NCBI GenBank assembly: GCA_043727235.1
Contig: JAYSYX010000003.1
Coordinates: forward strand, 1-17,047
Source: UBA7236 sp043727235
GTDB lineage: Bacteria; Bacteroidota; Bacteroidia; Chitinophagales; BACL12
Reading direction: 5' to 3'
Length of the DNA: 17,047 bases
A model generated the notes under the pieces. The model made no database searches. It was not told the DNA's origin and saw only the letters and a program-made list of their open reading frames with translations. Shown in pieces: positions 8,663-14,498 of this stretch. The translations under genes and the position numbers were made by a program. Position 1 is the stretch's first letter, and each line of letters starts with the position of its first letter.

Positions 8663-9940
8663 TTATTTCTCCGTATTTAATTTGTTTAACTGTTCTTCAA
8701 GTGTATCAAGACGGGAATTTAGTTCGATCAAATACAATGATTGTGTTTCTGCAGTTGTCCATAATTGTGTACTTAATTCACCAACAGAAAATTTTCCGTT
8801 TTTCATCCATTCCTCTCTTCCGGCTATTGTGGGAAGGTGTCTTTCATCTATCATGAATTTAATCATTTCCTCCAACGCAAACATTTCGTAATCTGCATGC
8901 AATTTTGCATCCTCTTCTTTTATTTTTCCATCAAAATAATGATCGAAGACATAATCACTTATCAAGGTATTATCGTCGTAAATAGCTTCTCCTGTTATGG
9001 TTCCAGGGCCGTGAAATTCATATGGTGCCGGAATCAGAGGTGAACCAATTACTATTCCTTTATTAAATTTATTGTAATTATTTGCAGTGAGAAAAGTGCC
9101 GAAAGTAGAACCTCCTATTTTAATTACGGGGCGTTGTGTTGATGTCGTGGCACTTGCTAAAAAACTACATCCTCCTAAAAATGAAGTTGCATTTCTATAA
9201 GTTGTCGCATTATATCCTAAAGCACTAGTTGAGGATTCAATTGTTGGATTAGTACCTGTTGTAGTATTGTCATAACATAATTCAAATATTAAATTACTTG
9301 TTCCGTCCCAGGGATATGGTGTTATAAAGTTAAATGTATTGGTTCCGGTGGTAATTGTAATTGTTGATGGACCGAAAGAAGTTATCGTTCCGGTCTCAAA
9401 TGTTGTAGTTAATGTTGTTGTAACTGTGTTTTTTACTTTTATCGTAAATGAATTATAGGTTGGAGTTGTACCGATGGAAATTACATTAAAACCAATCGAC
9501 GTAATATCCCCCGCGCAATATCCTGCAGCAGTTAATTCCGTTGCCGTAAAAAGATATTGAATTTTTTTATCCTGAGTCAAACTATAGAACGGTGATAAAG
9601 CAGTAGTAGTTGTAATATAAGTTCCAAAAGTATTTACAACACTTAAACCACAACCCGTGCTGGAGTAATTACCTGCTAAATAATCATAATCATTTTCCTG
9701 TTTTCTCCATTCACCAGAAGATAACCATCCTTCATGCCAACCTTCGGTAGTATTATATTGTATCGTTCCCGGGTTTGTAACTCCTGCAGTTGATTCGCTT
9801 CTAATGATGATAGCACCATTTACATCCAGTTTTTCCTGAGGCGTAATAGTGCCAATACCAACCTCACCCTGCGCAAACACAGTGGTTTGTACGGTTAATA
9901 TCAAAATAATACATTGCCCAATAATTAAGAGTCGTCGCAT
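8663..9940 (-). CDS. Secreted fibre-like protein, paralogue A, first gene of the operon
   Basis: A 425-residue protein that opens the four-gene leftward operon. Signal peptide 1-23 (ends V-F-A-Q); G-E-V-G-I-G-T-I-T-P-Q-E-K-L-D-V-N-G-A at 25-43; Thr-rich beta domain about 85-280 with F-T-A-T-E-L-T-A-A-G-Y-C-A-G-D-I (131-146) and P-W-D-G-T-S-N (210-216). Shared cysteines are C97, C142, C222 and C258. The C-terminal module (311-412) has G-P-G-T-I-T-G-E-A-I-Y-D-D-N, D-Y-V-F-D-H-Y-F-D-G-K, R-H-L-P-T-I-A-G-R-E-E-W, S-V-G-E-L and E-T-Q-S-L-Y-L-I-E-L, then a short coiled coil. It lacks the roughly 40-residue tail that B and C share. The beta domain resembles one I know from many secreted Bacteroidota proteins; the end module resembles fibre-type trimerising ends, with a changed signature. 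No enzyme motif is seen. Confidence 0.83.
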   Translation of the reverse strand: MRRLLIIGQCIILILTVQTTVFAQGEVGIGTITPQEKLDVNGAIIIRSESTAGVTNPGTIQYNTTEGWHEGWLSSGEWRKQENDYDYLAGNYSSTGCGLSVVNTFGTYITTTTALSPFYSLTQDKKIQYLFTATELTAAGYCAGDITSIGFNVISIGTTPTYNSFTIKVKNTVTTTLTTTFETGTITSFGPSTITITTGTNTFNFITPYPWDGTSNLIFELCYDNTTTGTNPTIESSTSALGYNATTYRNATSFLGGCSFLASATTSTQRPVIKIGGSTFGTFLTANNYNKFNKGIVIGSPLIPAPYEFHGPGTITGEAIYDDNTLISDYVFDHYFDGKIKEEDAKLHADYEMFALEEMIKFMIDERHLPTIAGREEWMKNGKFSVGELSTQLWTTAETQSLYLIELNSRLDTLEEQLNKLNTEK

Positions 9941-9960
9941 TTAGAGGCTGAAAAACATTT

Positions 9961-9968
9961 CAAATATA
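9961..9968 (-). promoter_or_regulatory. Predicted -7 box for the four-gene secreted-protein operon
   Basis: On the minus strand this reads TATATTTG, an exact TAnnTTTG match, 20 bp before the ATG of the first operon gene. With tight gaps of 4, 12 and 15 bp downstream, one promoter here could serve all four genes. No clear -33 element is seen at normal spacing. Confidence 0.45.
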
Positions 9969-10123
9969 GTAAATCACCTGAAATTCTAATTACTCGCAAC
10001 ATTTTTTAAAGTATTTTTATTTTAGATAAAAGCTAATAAAATGCTGAAATGCTTTTAAAGTTTATAATATTCATTTTATTTAAATGTGTAAAACATGTTA
10101 TGAAAATTTTTCCTGAAATTATT

Positions 10124-10155
10124 TTTGTTTTTCATTTTCAAGATTCCTACATTTA
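10124..10155 (+). promoter_or_regulatory. Predicted promoter for the MopE-repeat T9SS protein
   Basis: A TTTG -33 element (10124-10127) is followed after 20 bp by TACATTTA (10148-10155), a 7 of 8 match to TAnnTTTG. This implies a leader of roughly 45 nt before the ATG at 10207. A second exact -7 match, TATTTTTG, lies at 10120-10127 without a partner box, so the true site may differ. Confidence 0.35.
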
Positions 10156-10206
10156 ATCGATTTTTCACAGTTCGACTCTAAATTCACTTTAAAACTAAAA
10201 AGTACT

Positions 10207-12822
10207 ATGAAGTTACATTACACATTGTACGGGTATTCCTGTACGCTATTTCGAACCATTAAATTAATGGTGTTAAGTTTGATTATGCTTACCTTTACGC
10301 AAGTTAATGCGCAGGTTGGCGCTTATGCTTTTACTGCTGTAGGTGGTACCTACACTCCACTGGTAGGTGGAACTGCAGTTACTTCCATTCAGGTAGATGA
10401 TGCATTATCAGCAGCAATTACGCTGCCGTTCACCTTTACTTTTAACGGTATTGGCTATACTGCTATAAAGATGTCGTCCAATGGTTGGATGACCTTTAAT
10501 ACAGCAGCTACCACAAACAATCTTACAAATGATCTGGATCTGAGTGCAACTACAATCAGACCTTTATTAGCTCCGCTATGGGATGATATTGACGGTACAA
10601 CCGCAAATGGTGGTGCAGCTAGTTATCAGACTTCAGGGGTTACACCTAACAGGGTATTTACATTTGAATGTAAGAACTGGCAATGGAATTATACCACTGT
10701 TACCGGTGTAATTTCCTTTCAATGTAAGTTATACGAGGGTTCCAACATTATTGAATTTGTATATCAGCAAGAGGCTGGTGCAATTGTTTCGGGTTCTGCA
10801 TCTATTGGTATAGCGGGAGCAACCACTGGAACCGGAAATTTTTTATCTCTTGATGGCACCGGTGTTGCACCACTTGCAAGTTCTACTACTGAATATTTTT
10901 CTTTAAACACGAAGCCTGCAACCGGACAGATCTATCGGTTTTCACCACCTAGTGGTTGTACAGGAACTCCAACAGCCGGTACTATTCCAACTACCGGAAC
11001 TGCGTGTTCAGGAGCGGGAGCCGCTGTTCCTCTTTCAGTAAGCGGATATACGGCAGCAACCGGTATTGCTTTTCAATGGGAAGAATCTGATGATAATGGT
11101 GTGGGTGATGCATGGGCAAATGCAGTAGGAGGAACCGGAGCAACAACTGCTTCATATCTATACCCTGCTTTACCTGCTAACATTTATTACAGATGTAAGG
11201 TTACTTGCACTCCAAGTGGACTTTCCGCATATACAAACAGTTGCGCAATAACTGTTACCACTTCACCTACCGGTGATATTTTTGCTAATCCAATCATCGT
11301 TCCTTCTATTCCAGCAGTTCTTACCGGTGATAATTTGGCAGCAAACTGCTGGACAAATAACTACGGTCAAACTTCTCCCGATGTTTATTATCAAGTTGTA
11401 GCAACTTGTAATGGTGTTATGAGGGTTCAAACATGCGCAAGCACTGGAACCTTAAATGATACATACATTCATATTTTAGATGCAGCGGGAGCTTTACTTC
11501 AATCTGATGATGATGGTTGCCCTGCGGCGGATCTTAAATCAAGTGACTCAATAACTATGACAGCAGGTTCTACTTACTATATTGTTGTTGAAGGATATAG
11601 TACCAATACTGGGACATATACTGTTGATGTTACTACAACTACTTCATTCTCAATATTTTATGCTGATACAGATAGTGATTCATATGGTGATCCTTTAAAT
11701 ACTGTTTCTGTATGTGATGGTTTGGCACCCGTTGGTTATGTAGGTAATTTTGACGATTGCGATGATACAAATGCTGCAATTAATCCTACTGCTACTGAAG
11801 TTTGTAATGGATATGACGACAATTGTAACGGATTGGTTGATGATGCCGATCCTGGAGTTATTGGAGTTTCTACCTGGTTTGCTGATGCTGATGGCGATGG
11901 TTTTGGTGATGGTGCTGTTTCGGTGAACTCTTGTTCGCCTCCGGGAGGATATGTAGACAATGCAGACGATTGCGATGATACCGATGCGTCCGTTAATCCG
12001 GGTACTGCAGAAGTTTGCTCCAATGGAGTTGATGACAACTGCGATGGTGAAATTGATGAGGGATCTGTAACTGCCGTAATTGCTCCAACAGGAACCGTTG
12101 TTACTTGTAAGAACGAACCTTTAATGTTCTCTGTTGAACCTTGTGCAGGTTGCACTTATCAGTGGTTTAAAAATGACAACGCAATTCCAGGCGCTGTTGG
12201 AACTACTTATAGCACCGATAAACCTGCATATTATAATGTTCAGGTAAATGCACCATCAGGTTGTTTCGATCTTTCGGATTATACCTTGTTGAATACAAAC
12301 CCACAGCCAAATGCAAATATCTCAGCTCCTAACGGCACAAGTTTATGTACTACTGTAAAGTTAAAAGCGAGTTACGATGCATCATATACCTACCAATGGT
12401 ATCTTGGTGGTTTACCAATAGGTGGTGCAACTGCATGGTCGCATATTGCAACTTCTCCGGGAAGTTATTATTGTAATATTACCAATGCATTCGGTTGTTC
12501 AAGAAATACTGCTTCCATGTCAGTTACCTCGTGTCGTGAAGATATGGCCACTGATAATGCAGATATTTTAAATATTTATCCTAATCCAACTTCACAAACC
12601 TTTAATATTGATTTGATTGTTGCAAATGCTGCTTCAGAAACTGCAATTATCAGAATTTATAATATCACAGGCGAAGTTGTATTTGAAACAACTGCTGAAG
12701 TTGTAAGTGGTAAATTATTTGAACAAATTACTCTTGACAATCAAATTTCCGGCGGTATTTATTTAGTTAATATACTTGCAGGAAATAAAGAATTCAATAA
12801 AAATTTAGTGATCACTAGATAA
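10207..12822 (+). CDS. Large secreted T9SS protein with PPC-like domain and two MopE-type metal-binding repeats
   Basis: An 871-residue multidomain surface or secreted protein. A long signal peptide ends about residue 35 (V-N-A-Q). An N-terminal beta domain (about 37-247) includes S-S-N-G-W-M-T-F and L-W-D-D-I-D-G. An Ig-like stretch (250-352) and a PPC-like beta domain (about 357-478, with Y-I-H-I-L-D and Y-Y-I-V-V-E-G-Y) follow. Two Asp/Cys-rich repeats come next: 484-546 and 557-618, each F-A/Y-A-D-x-D-x-D-x-Y/F-G-D, then D-D-C-D-D-T, I/V-N-P and V-C-N-G-x-D-D-N-C-x-G. These match the putative metal-binding motif named after MopE; the D-x-D-x-D-G spacing suggests Ca2+. Two more Ig-like domains precede the T9SS type A sorting domain (about 784-871, I-Y-P-N-P-T-S then G-G-I-Y-L-V-N-I). 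Adhesion or matrix binding is plausible but not shown. It is probably monocistronic. Confidence 0.88.
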   Translation: MKLHYTLYGYSCTLFRTIKLMVLSLIMLTFTQVNAQVGAYAFTAVGGTYTPLVGGTAVTSIQVDDALSAAITLPFTFTFNGIGYTAIKMSSNGWMTFNTAATTNNLTNDLDLSATTIRPLLAPLWDDIDGTTANGGAASYQTSGVTPNRVFTFECKNWQWNYTTVTGVISFQCKLYEGSNIIEFVYQQEAGAIVSGSASIGIAGATTGTGNFLSLDGTGVAPLASSTTEYFSLNTKPATGQIYRFSPPSGCTGTPTAGTIPTTGTACSGAGAAVPLSVSGYTAATGIAFQWEESDDNGVGDAWANAVGGTGATTASYLYPALPANIYYRCKVTCTPSGLSAYTNSCAITVTTSPTGDIFANPIIVPSIPAVLTGDNLAANCWTNNYGQTSPDVYYQVVATCNGVMRVQTCASTGTLNDTYIHILDAAGALLQSDDDGCPAADLKSSDSITMTAGSTYYIVVEGYSTNTGTYTVDVTTTTSFSIFYADTDSDSYGDPLNTVSVCDGLAPVGYVGNFDDCDDTNAAINPTATEVCNGYDDNCNGLVDDADPGVIGVSTWFADADGDGFGDGAVSVNSCSPPGGYVDNADDCDDTDASVNPGTAEVCSNGVDDNCDGEIDEGSVTAVIAPTGTVVTCKNEPLMFSVEPCAGCTYQWFKNDNAIPGAVGTTYSTDKPAYYNVQVNAPSGCFDLSDYTLLNTNPQPNANISAPNGTSLCTTVKLKASYDASYTYQWYLGGLPIGGATAWSHIATSPGSYYCNITNAFGCSRNTASMSVTSCREDMATDNADILNIYPNPTSQTFNIDLIVANAASETAIIRIYNITGEVVFETTAEVVSGKLFEQITLDNQISGGIYLVNILAGNKEFNKNLVITR
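11656..12060 (+). repeat. Two MopE-type repeats inside the T9SS protein gene
   Basis: Two in-frame copies of about 62 residues (11656-11844 and 11875-12060) are separated by 10 codons. Both hold an N-terminal D-x-D-x-D loop, an invariant D-D-C-D-D pair of acids around Cys, and a final E-V-C-x-N-G/x-D-D-N-C-x-G. The copies differ by substitutions along their length, so they are an old duplication rather than a slipped tandem repeat. Confidence 0.8.
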
Positions 12823-12840
12823 TTAAATTAATTAAAATTA

Positions 12841-12879
12841 AAAATGCGTCGGGATGAAAATTCCGGCGCATTTTTTTTT
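12841..12879 (+). terminator. Intrinsic terminator of the MopE-repeat gene
   Basis: A G+C-rich stem (12844-12854 with 12861-12871, 11 pairs including two G-U) encloses a six-base loop, TGAAAA. It is flanked by an A-run on the left and nine Ts on the right (12871-12879). It starts 19 bp after the stop codon and is the best terminator in the window. Confidence 0.9.
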
Positions 12880-12905
12880 GAAGCGTGTGAAGGGGAAAAA
12901 ATAAG

Positions 12906-12977
12906 GGAATGAAAGAATGAAGGAATGAAGGAATGAAAGAATGAAAGAAGGAAAGAATGAAGGAATAAAAGAATGAA
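12906..12977 (+). repeat. 8-bp tandem repeat, nine copies of RGAATGAA
   Basis: Nine contiguous 8-bp units, six of them exact RGAATGAA alternating A or G in the first base and the rest one base off (AGAAGGAA, GGAATAAA). The array lies between the terminator and the purM end. The minus-strand frame through it spells a Phe/Ser/His-rich repeat, which is an effect of the repeat and not a gene. Confidence 0.88.
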
Positions 12978-13052
12978 GATTAACGCCTGCACTGGAATCC
13001 CGGTGTAATAATAAATAACAATCAAAAAATAAAAAACATTAATCGGATCTCA

Positions 13053-13092
13053 ACCCAGGAACTTTTGAAACCCTGTAAACTTTTGCTAACCC
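13053..13092 (+). repeat. Imperfect 17-19 bp direct repeat, two copies and a partial third
   Basis: ACCC followed by an AACTTTTG block occurs at 13053-13067 and again at 13070-13085; a third ACCC begins at 13089 and runs into the 7-bp array. Spacing between ACCC starts is 17 and 19 bp. The match is partial, and the block may be decayed repeat or coincidence. Confidence 0.45.
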
Positions 13093-13133
13093 AGAACATA
13101 GAACACAGAACTCAGAACACAGAACTCTGAACT
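13092..13133 (+). repeat. 7-bp tandem repeat, six copies of CAGAACW
   Basis: Six contiguous 7-bp units: CAGAACA, TAGAACA, CAGAACT, CAGAACA, CAGAACT, CTGAACT. One more matching unit, CAGAACT, occurs at 13173-13179 on the far side of the adjacent hairpin, so the array may originally have been continuous. Confidence 0.8.
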
Positions 13134-13136
13134 GAA

Positions 13137-13172
13137 ACATGTACTGATCGACGCAGGAGATCTAGTACATGT
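13137..13172. repeat. Inverted repeat (hairpin) just beyond the purM stop
   Basis: ACATGTACT (13137-13145) and AGTACATGT (13164-13172) form a perfect 9-bp inverted repeat. GATC (13146-13149) and GATC (13159-13162) extend the stem by four pairs with one bulged T at 13163, leaving a 9-nt loop. It starts 6 bp beyond the purM stop codon on the transcript. No T-run follows on either strand, so it is not a standard terminator; it could protect the 3' end of the purM mRNA or be a small inserted element. Confidence 0.65.
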
Positions 13173-13178
13173 CAGAAC

Positions 13179-14348
13179 TCAATATTCAAACTCGCCGTAT
13201 TCGCTTTTAATGGTAACGCGTTTTTTCTGAGCTGTTTCTACGTAACCAATTATTTGTGCATCAATATTAAATTGTTTTGAAATTGCGATTATTTCTTCTG
13301 CGGTTTTTTCGTCGGTGTAGAATTCTAAACGGTGACCCATATTAAATACGCGGAACATTTCTTTCCAATCTGTTTTTGATTCTTCCTGAATAAGTTGAAA
13401 TAATGGCGGAACAGGAAATAAATTATTTTTAATTATATGAACATCATTTATAAAATGCAATACCTTGGTCTGACCGCCACCACTGCAATGAATTATTCCT
13501 GATATATTTTTTCGATACAGATCCAATATTGATTTTATAACAGGTAAATAAGTGCGGGTAGGAGAGAGCACTAATTTTCCAATATCAGTATTTATTTTTC
13601 CTATTGATATATTCTCCGTAACAATTTTTTTTCCGGTATAAACAACTTCATCAGGAATTGCAGGATTAAAACTTTCGGGATATTTTTCCGCATATATTTT
13701 TGAAAAAACATCGTGACGAGCACTTGTGAGTCCATTACTCCCCATTCCGCCGTTATATTCCTGTTCGTAGGTTGCTTTTCCATAACTTGCAAGAGCTACA
13801 ATTACATTCCCGGGATTGATATCATTAATGATCAGGTCACTTTTTTTTATTCTTCCAAAGGCAGTGATCCCAACATCAATGGTTCTTACAATATCACCTA
13901 CATCGGCGGTCTCACCACCTGCATGGTGAATAAAAACACCATTATCCTGCATGGATAACAAAAAATCCATTGTGCCATTTATTACTGCACCGATCACATC
14001 GCCGGTTATAAGACTTTTATTTCGTCCAATGGTGGAGGAAATAATAATATTATCTGTAATTCCAACACAGGCCATATCGTCGAGATTCATCACCAAGGCA
14101 TCCTGAGCAATGCCCTTCCAAACGTTCAGATCGCCCGTTTCTTTCCAGTAGATATAGGCCAGAGCCGTTTTTGTGCCGGCGGTATCTGCATGCATTACAT
14201 TGCAACTCTCCGCATCACCTCCGATAAAATCAGGAAGTATCTTGCAAAAAGCCATAGGAAACAATCCCTTATCTAAATGTTGAATTGCCTTGTGCACTTC
14301 CTCTTTTTGTGAAGAAACTCCCCTTAAAGCATATTTATCCTGATCCAT
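13179..14348 (-). CDS. purM: Phosphoribosylformylglycinamidine cyclo-ligase (AIR synthetase), long Bacteroidota form
   Basis: PurM makes 5-aminoimidazole ribonucleotide from FGAM with ATP in the fifth step of de novo purine synthesis, in the cytoplasm. The 389-residue protein is longer than E. coli PurM (about 345) and has the diverged form usual in Bacteroidota, often annotated as AIR synthase related protein. Visible family motifs are D-T-A-G-T-K (55-60, the D-x-x-G-T-K nucleotide/Mg loop), Q-D-A-L-V-M-N-L-D-D (82-91), G-G-E-T-A-D-V (144-150) and G-G-M-G-S-N-G-L-T-S-A-R-H (200-212). H-C-S-G-G-G-Q-T-K lies in the C-terminal domain, and F-N-M-G-H-R comes near the end. The ATG at 14348 gives the normal N-terminus (Y-A-L-R-G-V-S-S-Q-K-E-E-V-H). 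The gene stands alone, divergent from ppk1 across 150 bp. Exact catalytic equivalence to E. coli PurM is inferred from motifs. Confidence 0.9.
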   Translation of the reverse strand: MDQDKYALRGVSSQKEEVHKAIQHLDKGLFPMAFCKILPDFIGGDAESCNVMHADTAGTKTALAYIYWKETGDLNVWKGIAQDALVMNLDDMACVGITDNIIISSTIGRNKSLITGDVIGAVINGTMDFLLSMQDNGVFIHHAGGETADVGDIVRTIDVGITAFGRIKKSDLIINDINPGNVIVALASYGKATYEQEYNGGMGSNGLTSARHDVFSKIYAEKYPESFNPAIPDEVVYTGKKIVTENISIGKINTDIGKLVLSPTRTYLPVIKSILDLYRKNISGIIHCSGGGQTKVLHFINDVHIIKNNLFPVPPLFQLIQEESKTDWKEMFRVFNMGHRLEFYTDEKTAEEIIAISKQFNIDAQIIGYVETAQKKRVTIKSEYGEFEY

Positions 14349-14440
14349 GTCGCAAAATTACGGAAATGCCACCATCACTCGATTTGTTAGGTAAAAATTA
14401 ATTAACAATTAATTAATCAAATTGATGGTACCCTATCATT

Positions 14441-14474
14441 TTTGCGAAAGTATTTTAGCCAAAGTTTAATTTTG
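14441..14474 (+). promoter_or_regulatory. Predicted promoter of the ppk1-ppx operon
   Basis: A TTTG -33 element (14441-14444) and an exact TAnnTTTG -7 box, TAATTTTG (14467-14474), are separated by 22 bp, within the range reported for Bacteroidota promoters. Transcription would start close to 14480, leaving a leader of only about 20 nt. This is the best-formed promoter in the window. Confidence 0.55.
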
Positions 14475-14497
14475 CCCTATATTTCAATAGTATAGGG
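14475..14497 (+). promoter_or_regulatory. 7-bp inverted repeat between the ppk1 -7 box and start codon
   Basis: CCCTATA (14475-14481) and TATAGGG (14491-14497) are perfectly complementary around a 9-nt centre. The repeat begins right after the -7 box and ends one base before the ATG. A further same-orientation TACCCTAT lies at 14429-14436, just before the -33 element. The layout fits a repressor operator, or an mRNA hairpin masking the start codon; neither can be chosen from sequence alone. Confidence 0.45.
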
Positions 14498-14498
14498 T

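Noticed and set aside
10027..10057. TAAAAGC/GCTTTTA inverted repeat in the divergent spacer
   Set aside because: It is a 7-bp AT-rich stem with a 17-nt loop and no link to either promoter; likely chance in this base composition.
11736..12155. 139-codon minus-strand open frame inside the T9SS protein gene
   Set aside because: It lies antisense to the MopE repeats, where Asp/Gly-rich codons leave few stops on the other strand; the plus-strand frame has clear domains.
12906..12977. CRISPR array
   Set aside because: The units are 8 bp and contiguous with no spacers, and no cas genes are present.
12828..13025. Minus-strand open frame encoding a Phe/Ser/His-rich repeat protein
   Set aside because: It is the translation of the 8-bp repeat array and the terminator; no signal or family resemblance beyond the repeat.
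13137..13172. Rho-independent terminator for purM
   Set aside because: The stem is long but no T-run follows on the minus strand; kept as an inverted repeat of unknown role.
14353..14360. TAATTTTG -7 box for purM on the minus strand
   Set aside because: It lies only 4 bp before the ATG, so transcription would begin inside the coding sequence, and the purM N-terminus matches relatives from this ATG.
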